NCBI GenBank assembly: GCA_944322665.1
Contig: CALUPM010000006.1
Location: forward strand, 1-45,417
DNA: 45,417 nucleotides
Direction of reading: 5' to 3'
Source: Candidatus Gastranaerophilales bacterium
GTDB lineage: Bacteria; Cyanobacteriota; Vampirovibrionia; Gastranaerophilales; Gastranaerophilaceae
Below the pieces are notes generated by a model. That model was given only the letters and a program-made list of their open reading frames with translations. It ran no database searches and had not been told where the DNA came from. Positions 33,328-41,751 of the stretch are shown here, one piece after another. How positions within the stretch are numbered: position 1 is the stretch's first letter; each line of letters opens with the position of its first letter. Made by a program: the position numbers and the translations under genes.

Positions 33328-33558
33328 ATGCAAAAGAAAAGCCATACCAATCTATCTGAAAAATTAGGACAAAAAATTCGTATTGAAAGAATGAAACGGA
33401 AAATGTCTCAGGAAAAACTTGCGGAATTATCTGAACTTAACAGAAATTTTATAGGAATGGTAGAAAGAGGAGAAAGCAATATTACCGTCAGAAATCTTGA
33501 AGCCATAGCTCTTGCATTCGGTCTTGAAATTAAAGAATTGTTTGACTTTGTAATATAA
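33328..33558 (+). CDS. Small XRE-family HTH regulator
   Basis: The 76-residue protein is almost only an HTH_3 domain: KLGQKIRIERMKRKMSQEKL, then AELSELNRNFIGMVERGESN and TVRNLEAIALAFGLEIKELF. This form resembles single-domain Cro-like repressors, for example of toxin-antitoxin or restriction-control (C protein) type, though no such partner gene is adjacent. No Shine-Dalgarno precedes the ATG; TAAAAT lies seven bases upstream, so the message may be leaderless. A palindrome at 33257-33292 suggests self-regulation. Confidence 0.8.
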   Translation: MQKKSHTNLSEKLGQKIRIERMKRKMSQEKLAELSELNRNFIGMVERGESNITVRNLEAIALAFGLEIKELFDFVI

Positions 33559-33559
33559 A

Positions 33560-33586
33560 AAATCCCCGCAATTATTGCGGGGATTT
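33560..33586 (-). terminator. Terminator between rplL and the XRE gene
   Basis: AAATCCCCGCAA pairs with TTGCGGGGATTT across a three-base loop. On the minus strand six T follow, so it mainly ends rplL; on the plus strand only three T follow, so it could weakly end the XRE message too. Confidence 0.85.
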
Positions 33587-33607
33587 AAAACATTATTGAA
33601 AACAAAT

Positions 33608-33985
33608 TTACTTGATTTCAACAGTAGCGCCTGCAGCTTCAAGCTGTTTTTTGATAGCTTCGGCATCTTCTTTTTTGATACCTTCTTTAACAGGTTTCGG
33701 AGCGCCGTCAACGAGGTCTTTAGCTTCTTTCAAGCCCAAACCTGTGATTGCACGAACTTCTTTTAATACAGCGATTTTGTTAGCGCCAGCTGCTGCAAGG
33801 ATAACAGATACTTCAGAAGCTTCTTCTGCTGCTGCTTCGCCTGCTGCTGCCGGAGCTGCTGCTGCTACTGCAACCGGTGCTGCTGCTGATACGCCGAATT
33901 TTTCTTCCATTGCTTTTACTAATTCTGCTGCTTCAAGCAAAGTTAATTTTTCAATTGATTCTAAAATTGATTCTACATTACTCAT
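33608..33985 (-). CDS. rplL: 50S ribosomal protein L7/L12
   Basis: The 125-residue stalk protein recruits translation GTPases. The N-terminal dimerisation domain ([20 protein letters not shown]) leads through an Ala-rich hinge (about 38-58) to the C-terminal domain, with [20 protein letters not shown] and [13 protein letters not shown]. Length and motifs are canonical. It follows rplJ on the minus strand and ends at a strong terminator. Confidence 0.98.
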   Translation of the reverse strand: MSNVESILESIEKLTLLEAAELVKAMEEKFGVSAAAPVAVAAAAPAAAGEAAAEEASEVSVILAAAGANKIAVLKEVRAITGLGLKEAKDLVDGAPKPVKEGIKKEDAEAIKKQLEAAGATVEIK

Positions 33986-34111
33986 TGTTTTTCTCCTTTA
34001 TATTATTTTGTTTATGTACATTATAATAATTATTCTTTTTGCCTGACGATAGTTGTTTAATTCAAGCGGCAACATTTTCAGGCTTAGCCGCACCGGAAAA
34101 CCGGAGAATAA

Positions 34112-34633
34112 TTATGCGGCTTTTTGATCTCTGACAGCTGCCATAGCTCTTGTAAGCTGAGCCATAACCGCATTGACGGAATTTGCAATTCCGGATGCCG
34201 GAGAGTTGATAGATCCGAGGATTTTTGCAATAAGTTCTTCTTTTGAAGGAAGTTTTGCCAGATCTTCGGTTTCCTTAGCTGATAACAATTTGCCGTCAAG
34301 TGCTGCACCTAAAATTACACCTTTTTTAGAATCTTTGATGAATTTTGCAACAATTTTAGCAGGGCTGACCTGATCTTCAAAACCGAAAGCAAGAGCGATC
34401 GGGCCTTTGAATGTATCATTAAGGATTTCAAAATCGGTTCCTTTGATTGCGATTTTAGCCAGAGTATTTTTTGTTACGGTATAATCTCCGCCTTCTTTTT
34501 GAAGAGCACGTCTTAAATTTGTAATTTCTTCAACTGAATAGCCTTTGTATTCCGTAACAACTGCAACTTTAGCTTTTTCCAATTTTGATTTCAGAGCATC
34601 TATTTTTTCAGATTTAAATTGTTTTGTTGACAT
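34112..34633 (-). CDS. rplJ: 50S ribosomal protein L10
   Basis: L10 anchors the L7/L12 dimers to the ribosome and binds its own mRNA leader. The 173-residue sequence has SKLEKAKVAVVTEYKGYSVE near 15-33, LRRALQKEGGDYTVTKNTLA, and GPIALAFGFED; its C-terminal helix binds L12. AAGGAG precedes the ATG. Upstream lie an L10-leader-like structure and an attenuator hairpin, so expression is likely autoregulated. The rplJL pair is separated from rplK-rplA by about 10 kb, unlike in most bacteria. Confidence 0.98.
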   Translation of the reverse strand: MSTKQFKSEKIDALKSKLEKAKVAVVTEYKGYSVEEITNLRRALQKEGGDYTVTKNTLAKIAIKGTDFEILNDTFKGPIALAFGFEDQVSPAKIVAKFIKDSKKGVILGAALDGKLLSAKETEDLAKLPSKEELIAKILGSINSPASGIANSVNAVMAQLTRAMAAVRDQKAA

Positions 34634-34692
34634 TTTTAGCTCCTTGTATTTGTTGTATCGACCTTTTATTTATGTACAAAATCTTTACATAC

Positions 34693-34725
34693 AAAAAAGA
34701 TTTTGCGCACTCAAACCGCAAAATC
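34693..34725 (-). terminator. Attenuator hairpin in the rplJ leader
   Basis: GATTTTGCG pairs perfectly with CGCAAAATC (minus strand, 34725-34699), followed by six T (34698-34693), about 60 bases before rplJ. The 3' arm with its T run (AAAATCTTT) can instead pair with AAAGATTTT just downstream. Confidence 0.8.
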
Positions 34726-34771
34726 ACACATTCTGAATTATTTTAACCGGAAACTCCGGAACAATTGCCAG

Positions 34772-34832
34772 TGTAACCTCGATTAGCTGCTTATGCATTT
34801 AACGGCAGATGCCGGCTAATTGTCTGCGGTTG
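34772..34832 (-). ncRNA. Ribosomal protein L10 leader
   Basis: The minus-strand RNA reads AACCGCAGACAATTAGC ... GCTAATCGAGGTT. AACC/GGTT and TTAGC/GCTAA pair around an internal loop with CGAGG, and an inner CGGCA/TGCCG hairpin is present. This is the known L10-leader (kink-turn) arrangement that L10 with L12 binds. It lies upstream of the attenuator and of rplJ. Confidence 0.8.
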
Positions 34833-34875
34833 TAAAATTATCTTACACAAAAAAAAATTAAAAATCAAGCTTTAC

Positions 34876-35799
34876 TTAATATTTTTTAACCAGAGTCCAG
34901 ACATTTTCCGGCTCTGTTGTGTCGTAAACACCTTTCAGATATGCTTCAAACAAATTTCGCGGCTCCATGTAGTATCTGTTACAAAAATTGCCGTAGCAGA
35001 TAATTTCATTATACAAATTAAGTTTCAGCAAAATCTGCAAATCATAATACACATCTTTCAAAAGAGCATTATCATCAAATGCGTCTATTGCAGAATATGA
35101 TTTTAGCAGCCAGTTGTCCTTGCGAAGTTCCGTACGCAATTCGTCAAGAGCTTTATCTACGTAATATAAAAGCTTGTCTACATGCGCAAATCCTTTCAAT
35201 GTTACAACCAGCTGGTCTCCGTTTTTAGCAAACTTGCAGCAGGGAGCGCCTTTAATACGGCTGTAAAACTCACATATTAGTTTATCAACCATTTCATTAT
35301 GCTCTTTGTCTTTTTCTTCTTCGGTGCGGTTGTCATCTACTACCCGTTTTCTGGCGACCAGTTTCGTTATTAAAACAACATTGCGATAGGCCAGTAATGC
35401 TTGATCCGCTTCTGCCCTTAGCTGGGCATTAAATTCATCTTCATTTCTAATCTTTATTTTGTCAATAATTTTTGTTACTTTACGTGCACCTGCTATTGCC
35501 ATAGATTTAAGCTGTGTTAGCGCACCTATTACAACCAGCAGAATCATTATAAAAATAAAAAGCGACCCGTCTGTTTTAGTTGCCCCTTTGCTTAAAGAAT
35601 CCGCAAAATACTGATGCATAAACTCTGAAATATTATTTGCAACTGGAGTTAAAAACGCAAGATACTGGCAATTCAAAACATCAAAAAACCAGTACATCAC
35701 AAACGCAAATATAATGATACTTAAAACAATCTGCGCCATAAAGGCAAAATCTAAAAAAACTCTCAAAAACCTTTTCAAAAAATTGAACAGTTGAAGCAT
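34876..35799 (-). CDS. Unrecognised two-span membrane protein
   Basis: The 307-residue protein has hydrophobic segments at about 18-40 (FMAQIVLSIIIFAFVMYWFF) and 80-97 (LFIFIMILLVVIGALTQL). A cytosolic part follows (about 105-307) with a long charged helix, then a mixed domain including VVTLKGFAHVDKLLYYVDKA and ENVWTLVKKY at the end. I recognise no family. GAGG lies upstream of the ATG. It is the last gene of the pxpA-yvcK-panB-TPR-panC run, 22 bases after panC. It could be a lineage-specific envelope protein. The 34634-34875 spacer after it belongs to the rplJ leader. Confidence 0.7.
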   Translation of the reverse strand: MLQLFNFLKRFLRVFLDFAFMAQIVLSIIIFAFVMYWFFDVLNCQYLAFLTPVANNISEFMHQYFADSLSKGATKTDGSLFIFIMILLVVIGALTQLKSMAIAGARKVTKIIDKIKIRNEDEFNAQLRAEADQALLAYRNVVLITKLVARKRVVDDNRTEEEKDKEHNEMVDKLICEFYSRIKGAPCCKFAKNGDQLVVTLKGFAHVDKLLYYVDKALDELRTELRKDNWLLKSYSAIDAFDDNALLKDVYYDLQILLKLNLYNEIICYGNFCNRYYMEPRNLFEAYLKGVYDTTEPENVWTLVKKY

Positions 35800-35821
35800 A
35801 AATTCCTCTTATTAAAGTGCT

Positions 35822-36679
35822 TTAACTCTCTAACGATATATTGTCGATCAATCTCACCGAGCCTAACTTTACGGCAATAAAAACTATTGTATCTTTATCT
35901 GCTTCAGTCTTTGCCTCTAAAGTTTCACTATCTCTAAATTCCAGATACTCAAGCTCATGACAAGGTTTCAAAAATTCGTAAGCTGTTTCCGTTAAAGCTT
36001 TTACATCTTTGATACCTGAATTATAACATGATTTTATATTAAATAAAATATTTTTAAGAACAAGAGCCTCTTTTCTTTGTTCTGAATTAAGATACTTATT
36101 CCTTGAACTCATTGCCAGACCGTCATTTTCGCGGATTATCGGGCAGGAAATTATTGAGAGCGGAATATTCAAATCCTTAACCATTTTCTTAATAATTATT
36201 AACTGCTGCCTGTCTTTTTCTCCGAAAAACGCAAAATCAGGCTGCACAATGTTGAACAACTTGTTTACAACCGTACAAACACCGTCAAAATGCCCTACAC
36301 GGGATTTTCCGCAGAGTTTGTCCGTGTAAAAATACGGAGGAATCACATAAGTCAAAAAATCATTTGACAGAATATTGCCTTTGCCGTACATTTCTTCCGC
36401 TGACGGCGCAAAAACAATATCCACACCTGCTTCTTTGGCAAGTTTTGTATCCTCATCAAGGGTTCTGGGGTATTTTTCGAAGTCTTCACCCGGGCAGAAC
36501 TGTATCGGGTTTACAAACACAGAAATTACTGTTTTATCGCATTTTTCAACACTCTTTTTAATCAAACTTAAATGTCCTTTGTGAAGCGCACCCATGGTCG
36601 GTACAAGCCCGACGGTTAATCCCTGTTTTTTCCACTCTCTTACTTTTTCTCTTACTTCATCTATCCTGTGTAATAACAT
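35822..36679 (-). CDS. panC: Pantothenate synthetase
   Basis: PanC condenses pantoate with beta-alanine using ATP. The 285 residues match the family. The nucleotidyltransferase HIGH motif is in VPTMGALHKGHLSLI (His33 to His36). VFVNPIQFCPGEDFEKYPR, FGEKDRQQLIIIKKMVKDLN and AMSSRNKYL are all conserved, the last being the KMSKS-like loop. AGAGGTGAG lies upstream of the ATG. It is in a run with panB two genes upstream; panD is at 998-1354. Confidence 0.97.
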   Translation of the reverse strand: MLLHRIDEVREKVREWKKQGLTVGLVPTMGALHKGHLSLIKKSVEKCDKTVISVFVNPIQFCPGEDFEKYPRTLDEDTKLAKEAGVDIVFAPSAEEMYGKGNILSNDFLTYVIPPYFYTDKLCGKSRVGHFDGVCTVVNKLFNIVQPDFAFFGEKDRQQLIIIKKMVKDLNIPLSIISCPIIRENDGLAMSSRNKYLNSEQRKEALVLKNILFNIKSCYNSGIKDVKALTETAYEFLKPCHELEYLEFRDSETLEAKTEADKDTIVFIAVKLGSVRLIDNISLES

Positions 36680-36727
36680 GATAATCTCACCTCTTTGCGC
36701 TGATTATAGCACAAAATATTTCTTATT

Positions 36728-37477
36728 TTAAAATTTAAATTCTTTTTTCTTCTGCGAATAAAAATCTTCGTAGTAATTTTTGTTTTTATAAAGGCTTTCA
36801 AGCTCTTTGCTTCCCGGGCACATCGTTTCTGCCTGCCTGTAATCTGATTCAAACCGGGCTTCATTACCGGTTTTGCGGTTTATATAGGCTCTTATCGCAT
36901 AATTCCAGCATTCTGGATGTTTGCGGGTTTCTATTAATTTATTTATTATGCCCGTTGCCGTTTTGTAATCTTTTTCAAGAATATGCATAATCGCAACGGT
37001 TTGCATTGCCTCAACTCTGCCGCACATATCTATTGCTTTTTCTCTATCTCCTTTGAAAGAATACAACAAGCAAAGGCTTACGGATGAATACTTGTTTTCT
37101 TTTATATTGTTTGACGCTTCAAAAGCTTTAATAGCATTTTCACCCTCAAAATACCGCATATAGTATCCGCCGAGTTCTGCCAGCATAAAAGATTTCACTG
37201 AAGGCAAAACAGAAGTCTTAACCGACAATTTGTGCATGTTCTCAGCTCTGTCAGCCTCTGCGTTGTTTGCAGCTCCGAGGAACCAGAACGGAAGCCCCAG
37301 ATACAAAATAATAAAGGAAATAACTATAATTATTGAATGTACGGGATTTATTTTAAACTTTTTTGTTTTATAAAAGTTGACGCCCGTAAATATCATAACA
37401 AACAATATTAACAAAACCGCCAGAATTGAAAGCAAAAACATTATTACGATTGTTATAAGCAAATCATCCTGAATCAA
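36728..37477 (-). CDS. Membrane-anchored TPR-like protein (TTG start)
   Basis: The 249-residue frame starts at a TTG (37477) with GAGGGG seven bases upstream; the next in-frame Met is inside the first helix, so the TTG is preferred. Hydrophobic spans are at about 7-31 and 47-68. The rest is helical-repeat-like: LAELGGYYMRYFEGENAIKA, SSVSLCLLYSFKGDREKAID, and CWNYAIRAYINRKTGNEARF resemble degenerate TPRs. Function unknown. It lies between panB and panC with 17 and 48 base gaps, so it is cotranscribed with pantothenate genes without a visible link. Confidence 0.7.
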   Translation of the reverse strand: MIQDDLLITIVIMFLLSILAVLLILFVMIFTGVNFYKTKKFKINPVHSIIIVISFIILYLGLPFWFLGAANNAEADRAENMHKLSVKTSVLPSVKSFMLAELGGYYMRYFEGENAIKAFEASNNIKENKYSSVSLCLLYSFKGDREKAIDMCGRVEAMQTVAIMHILEKDYKTATGIINKLIETRKHPECWNYAIRAYINRKTGNEARFESDYRQAETMCPGSKELESLYKNKNYYEDFYSQKKKEFKF

Positions 37478-37494
37478 AATTTACCCCTCTCTAC

Positions 37495-38307
37495 TTAAAA
37501 AACTTCATTTTCTGCAGGAAATTTTCCTGATTTAACGTCTTCATCAAATCGTTTTGCGCAATCGACAATCAAAGCTTTCATATCACCGTATTTTCTTGCG
37601 AATTTCGGTGTAAAGTCGCTGTACTTGCCAAAGACATCGTCTGACACAAGAACCTGTGCGTCGCAATATCTGCCAGCCCCGCAGGAAATTGTCGGAATTG
37701 TAAGGTTTTCCGTAATGTATTTTGCGCTTTCCTGAGGCACCATCTCCAGAACAACAGAAAAAGCTCCGGCATCTTCAAGCTGTTTTGCCTGTTTTAGGAT
37801 TTCATCCGCAGCCTCAAGAGTTTTTCCCTGAATTTTGTATCCGCCAAGAGTATTCAAAAACTGCGGAGTGAACCCCAGATGCCCCATTACGGGAATTCCG
37901 GTTTCGACAAGTCTTTTTACAACTTGCAGGATATAATCGCTCCACCCTTCAATTTTAACACCGTTTGCGCCGAGTTTAATCATTTCGCCGCAATTTTTGA
38001 CGGCAGAAGCAATATCTGTATGATAGCTTAAAAACGGCATATCTGTTATCACAAGCGACCTTTTAACCCCTTTTGCGACCGCGCGGGTAAAGATTTTCAT
38101 CTCTTCAACCCCGACTGAATGCGTTGTTTCATAACCGAGCGCCACCATCGCAAGGCTGTCGCCTATCAATATAACATCAATTCCGGCTTCATCAAGGTAT
38201 TTTGCGGTTGAATAATCATAGGCCGTTAATACTGAAAACTTTTCGCCGGAATTTTTTAAATTTCTTAAAGTTTTTATGTTTACTTTCTTAATCAATTGAG
38301 AACACAT
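37495..38307 (-). CDS. panB: 3-methyl-2-oxobutanoate hydroxymethyltransferase
   Basis: PanB makes ketopantoate from 2-oxoisovalerate and methylenetetrahydrofolate. The 270-residue protein shows VLTAYDYSTAKYLDEAGIDV, ILIGDSLAMVALGYETT (magnesium-binding GDS), ITDMPFLSYH, ANGVKIEG, GHLGFTPQ and VLEMVP, all as expected. Its ATG lies 16 bases inside the end of yvcK, with AGGA upstream, so translation is probably coupled. Confidence 0.97.
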   Translation of the reverse strand: MCSQLIKKVNIKTLRNLKNSGEKFSVLTAYDYSTAKYLDEAGIDVILIGDSLAMVALGYETTHSVGVEEMKIFTRAVAKGVKRSLVITDMPFLSYHTDIASAVKNCGEMIKLGANGVKIEGWSDYILQVVKRLVETGIPVMGHLGFTPQFLNTLGGYKIQGKTLEAADEILKQAKQLEDAGAFSVVLEMVPQESAKYITENLTIPTISCGAGRYCDAQVLVSDDVFGKYSDFTPKFARKYGDMKALIVDCAKRFDEDVKSGKFPAENEVF

Positions 38308-39656
38308 TCTCTGTCTTCCTGCTCTTTATTTGAAAAAAAATGAGGTTTCTCTGTTTTGGATTCTTTTCTGAACCAGTAGTAGATTGCCCTTGCAACACGG
38401 TTTGAACTGTGTCTTACAAACCCTTCGCGGCTGTCCTCAATGAGTTTTTTGGCAAAAATTCTAACGCCCAATTTCCGCAAATTCTCCACATCTATTTTAA
38501 CCGGATAAGAACCTGCCTGTTCATATTTCTGCGCCAGATTTGCCGGAATACAGTCGTTGACAAGAACCGCATCAATAATATTTCTGCTGTTTGCGTGCTG
38601 CATAAGGGCTTTCACGTGATCAGAAGCTTTGTAGTTGTCTGTTTCTCCGGGCTGAGTCATGATATTACATACATAAATCTTTTTAGCGTGGGATTTTGCA
38701 ATTTCACGGGCAATTTCATCAATCAAAAGATTCGGGATAACACTGGTGTAAAGACTTCCGGGGCCGAGAATAATCAAATCCGCATCTTTTATTGCCGCAA
38801 TTACATCAACCAGCGCCCTGCAATTTTTCGGGTCTGTGTAAAGTCTTTTAATTTTGCCATGAGCTTCTGGAATGTTGGATTCACCGTGAATAATTCTGCC
38901 GTCCTCCATTTCCGCAACAAGCTTCATATCGTCTAAAGTTGAAGGTAGCACTCTGCCGCGGATTGAAAGAACGTTTGATGATTCCTTAACCGCACGCACC
39001 ATATCGCCTGTAATTGCGCAAAGTGCCGTCAAAAATAAGTTTCCGAAGCTGTGGCCTTCAAGACCTTCGCCGGATTTGAAACGGTACTGGAAAAGTTTTG
39101 TAATCAAATCTTCGTCATCGGCAAGAGCCGCAATACAGTTTCTGATATCGCCAGGAGGAAGAATTCCCATATCTTCTCTGAGCCGGCCTGAGCTTCCGCC
39201 GTCGTCGCCGACCGTCACAACCGCCGTAATATTATTTGTAATATGCTTTATACCTTTCAAAAGCATTGACAATCCCGTACCGCCGCCGACAGCAACGATT
39301 TTCGGCCCTTTATTGAGTTTGCGGCGTCTGTAAAGCGCTTCAAGAATATTATCGCCGGCTTTTTCAGAATTCAAACCGAGCATAGAGATATTTGTTTTCT
39401 GCCAGCCTTTAAAAAATATTCCCGCCCCGAACATTACAATTGCAAATGCCAGCCACTCTGTTGACACTGTCATTGCAACTTTTCTGATAAACATCATTGT
39501 GTAGAATACAGGTTTGATATCGCACAGTATCAAAAAACCTATTGTCATCATTAATGCGCCTAAAAAGATCATTGCAAACCAGCGTTTGACCTGCAATCCG
39601 GGTATCAGCCACGCTGCATCTTTAGGTATTCTCATACTGTTTTTAAAATTTTTCAT
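38292..39656 (-). CDS. yvcK: YvcK/CofD-like gluconeogenesis factor with membrane anchor
   Basis: The 454-residue protein has an N-terminal region with two hydrophobic helices (about 27-46 and 64-83) preceded by AAWLIPGLQVKRWF. The YvcK domain starts at VAVGGGTGLSMLLKGIKHI (GGGTG 124-128), with VVTVGDDGGSSGRLREDMG, PPGDIRNCI and ADLIILGPGSLYTSVIPNLL. YvcK-type proteins bind UDP-sugars or related nucleotides and affect cell shape and carbon use; the biochemical activity is unsettled. The membrane-anchored form with a WLxPGxxVKRW lead is, to my knowledge, typical of cyanobacterial homologues. It overlaps panB and follows pxpA by 38 bases. Confidence 0.92.
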   Translation of the reverse strand: MKNFKNSMRIPKDAAWLIPGLQVKRWFAMIFLGALMMTIGFLILCDIKPVFYTMMFIRKVAMTVSTEWLAFAIVMFGAGIFFKGWQKTNISMLGLNSEKAGDNILEALYRRRKLNKGPKIVAVGGGTGLSMLLKGIKHITNNITAVVTVGDDGGSSGRLREDMGILPPGDIRNCIAALADDEDLITKLFQYRFKSGEGLEGHSFGNLFLTALCAITGDMVRAVKESSNVLSIRGRVLPSTLDDMKLVAEMEDGRIIHGESNIPEAHGKIKRLYTDPKNCRALVDVIAAIKDADLIILGPGSLYTSVIPNLLIDEIAREIAKSHAKKIYVCNIMTQPGETDNYKASDHVKALMQHANSRNIIDAVLVNDCIPANLAQKYEQAGSYPVKIDVENLRKLGVRIFAKKLIEDSREGFVRHSSNRVARAIYYWFRKESKTEKPHFFSNKEQEDRECVLN

Positions 39657-39694
39657 ATTTACATCCCTGTCTGTTATAGATTTGATAATTTAAT

Positions 39695-40495
39695 TTATAC
39701 CCAGCCTGACTCGCATACATTTTTGTAATTTACGGGCACCGGCTGGATTATATTGTATGATTCTTTTGCTATTTCTTCAATATTCGGAACTTTTCCGGAA
39801 AAATGAATTGTGTCGGCTGTGACAAAAGTTTTTCCGCCTTCTTTGTTCGTAACCTGTGAGTAATTCAGCAGAGTCTTGAGTTTTGAAATATAATCGAAAG
39901 CTTTATCGTTATCTTTTGCGGAAAAATCAACCGTTCCGTCAACATTGTAAGTTTTTTCAAGATGCACTTCCTGCGCAACCGGAATATTTACAAATTCGCC
40001 TGTTTTTTCGGTTACGTCTCCTGCCGCACCGTAATATACAAGCCATTCGGAACATTTTTTAACAGCTTTTGCTATAGCACAGGCAAAAGTAAAATCCTCA
40101 GCCGCACGTTTGTACATCGCACCGTGCGGACGAACATGTTCTATTTCCATCTTGTAGCTTCTGGCAAACGACATTATCGCGCCAACCTGATAAAGAACAA
40201 GCGCTTCAATCTCATCTTCGTCTAAGTCCATTGCTCTGTAGCCAAAGCCCTGAATATCGTCATAACCGATATGCGCGCCTACAACGATATTTTTTTCTTT
40301 TGCCGCAAGCAGCGCATTTCTAATCGTCATCGGGTCGCCCGCGTGAAACCCGCAGGAAATGTTTACGGAACTTACATAATCCAGAAGCCCGTATTCGGCA
40401 TTATTCTTATAAACGCCGAAACTCTGCGCCAAATCGCAGTTGAAATCTATATTTTTAATCTGTTTTCTCTCAGGTCTTTCCAGTTGCTGCTGCAT
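39695..40495 (-). CDS. pxpA: LamB/YcsF family protein, 5-oxoprolinase subunit A-like
   Basis: PxpA works with PxpB and PxpC to open 5-oxoproline to glutamate using ATP. The 266-residue protein has the signature runs DFNCDLAQSFGVY, VNISCGFHAGDP, VGAHIGYDD, HVRPHGAMYK and FVTADTIHFSGKVPN. The N-terminal 16 residues (MQQQLERPERKQIKNI) are extra compared with most homologues. pxpB and pxpC, usually adjacent, are absent here, so it may act with genes elsewhere or have another role. It is the first gene of the minus-strand run to yvcK. Confidence 0.9.
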   Translation of the reverse strand: MQQQLERPERKQIKNIDFNCDLAQSFGVYKNNAEYGLLDYVSSVNISCGFHAGDPMTIRNALLAAKEKNIVVGAHIGYDDIQGFGYRAMDLDEDEIEALVLYQVGAIMSFARSYKMEIEHVRPHGAMYKRAAEDFTFACAIAKAVKKCSEWLVYYGAAGDVTEKTGEFVNIPVAQEVHLEKTYNVDGTVDFSAKDNDKAFDYISKLKTLLNYSQVTNKEGGKTFVTADTIHFSGKVPNIEEIAKESYNIIQPVPVNYKNVCESGWV

Positions 40496-40580
40496 AGTTT
40501 TTCCTTTGTAAAGTCACTAACTTGATAAAATTATTATACTTACAAAATAATTTAATGCCAGTATCTTTACATAATCTTAA

Positions 40581-41210
40581 CTACGCACGGTAAACATCCG
40601 CCAGTTCAAGGAACAGACACTGCTTTGTGTAATGAGCAAGCTGTGCAGAATCCGATTTTGAATACTTTTTCACATTGAAGCAAAAATCGTATTTACTTCC
40701 GTCTTTTTTCTTCCGTCTGTCAAAAAACAAATACAAATATCCGTTTGTCAGAACATAATATTCGGATTTAAAATAAACTTCATCTGTCATTTTGTCAATA
40801 GAACAAACATTTTCAAAGGGATTTTTGTAGATTTTATTGTCAAAATCTATGTCCTCTTCCTTAAACGGGAAATATTTTATCGCAAGAGCTGTTTTGCGGT
40901 ATTTGCTGTGATCCCACTTTTTGACAAGGTAATCCGGCATACAGCCGTTTCTGCCGACGAAACTCTGGAATTCCCTCATATCGTAAGTGTTGTACCCCAA
41001 AACCATAAAAAACGGATAAATAAGTTTTTCTCTGATTTCTTTTTCCGAAAGCGTTTCAAACTTCTGAAGCGCTGACCCGTTTTTAATCAACGCCATATTC
41101 CGGGCAAGCACGCGCCTGTTCAGCTTATATATTACTCTTTTACAGAATATATAAACAAGCCCCGAAACCGTTAAGACTATCAGAAACAGTAAAACTGCAA
41201 TTTCAACCAT
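40581..41210 (-). CDS. Membrane-anchored protein with an HsdR_N-like (degenerate nuclease) domain
   Basis: The 209-residue protein has an N-terminal hydrophobic helix (about 3-23, EIAVLLFLIVLTVSGLVYIF) and a basic stretch. A domain follows: SEKEIREKLIYPFFMVLGYN, then TYDMREFQ, CMPDYLVKK and ALAIKYF. This order resembles type I restriction HsdR N-terminal/PD-(D/E)XK domains (xKLIxPFLxxLGY ... DYxL ... xIExK). The Glu expected before the Lys is absent (ALAIK), so it is probably inactive as a nuclease. Function unknown. There is no restriction or modification gene nearby. The gene stands alone between pxpA and rpsT. Confidence 0.6.
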   Translation of the reverse strand: MVEIAVLLFLIVLTVSGLVYIFCKRVIYKLNRRVLARNMALIKNGSALQKFETLSEKEIREKLIYPFFMVLGYNTYDMREFQSFVGRNGCMPDYLVKKWDHSKYRKTALAIKYFPFKEEDIDFDNKIYKNPFENVCSIDKMTDEVYFKSEYYVLTNGYLYLFFDRRKKKDGSKYDFCFNVKKYSKSDSAQLAHYTKQCLFLELADVYRA

Positions 41211-41282
41211 ACTTAGCTATTATAACTCTGTTTTCAAAAAAAATCTACCCCTTTTTGAAAAATTTTTATATTTATTCACGGA

Positions 41283-41315
41283 AAAAATCCGCTCCTTTCA
41301 GGGAAGCGGATTTTT
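41283..41315 (-). terminator. Terminator of rpsT
   Basis: AAAAATCCGCT pairs with AGCGGATTTTT in an 11-bp perfect stem, with T residues continuing on the minus strand just past the rpsT stop. It could act on both strands. Confidence 0.85.
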
Positions 41316-41337
41316 AAGGTTTAGCAAAAATCAAAAA

Positions 41338-41607
41338 TTACTTAGCCTGAATTTTGTTCAAAGCTTTAGTCAATCTTGATTTTTTTCTGGCAGCTGTGTT
41401 CTTGTGCAAAACACCTTTGGAAACAGCTTTGTCGCAGAGTTTGTATGCATTTGACAATGCTGCCTGCAAAGCTTCTTTATCATCTGAAGTGCTCAATTCA
41501 AGAACTTTTTTAACCGCTGTTTTTATTGAAGACTTCATTGCAACATTACGAAGTCTGTTTCTTTCAGCGATTAGAATCCTTTTTTTAGAAGATTTAATAT
41601 TTGCCAT
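41338..41607 (-). CDS. rpsT: 30S ribosomal protein S20
   Basis: The 89-residue, Lys-rich protein matches S20: MANIKSSKKRILIAERNRLR, VKKVLELS, and the C-terminal LHKNTAARKKSRLTKALNKI. S20 binds 16S rRNA early in assembly. It is monocistronic, with a hairpin in its leader (41634-41654) and an intrinsic terminator after it. Confidence 0.97.
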   Translation of the reverse strand: MANIKSSKKRILIAERNRLRNVAMKSSIKTAVKKVLELSTSDDKEALQAALSNAYKLCDKAVSKGVLHKNTAARKKSRLTKALNKIQAK

Positions 41608-41633
41608 TTTAATTTGCCTTTCTTTACTCTTGC

Positions 41634-41654
41634 GTCCGGTTAATGACTCCGGAC
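41634..41654 (-). promoter_or_regulatory. Hairpin in the rpsT leader
   Basis: GTCCGG and CCGGAC pair around nine bases, about 27 bases before the S20 start, with a short ATCC-TGA-GGAT inverted repeat next to it. A possible autoregulatory site for S20; no family is recognised. Confidence 0.35.
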
Positions 41655-41751
41655 AATCCTGAGGATGTGAGTAAATTTATATTAATTGAAAACATATTTT
41701 TTTTCAACATGCTTTTATAATTATATTAAATTATTTTAAATATATAAAAAA

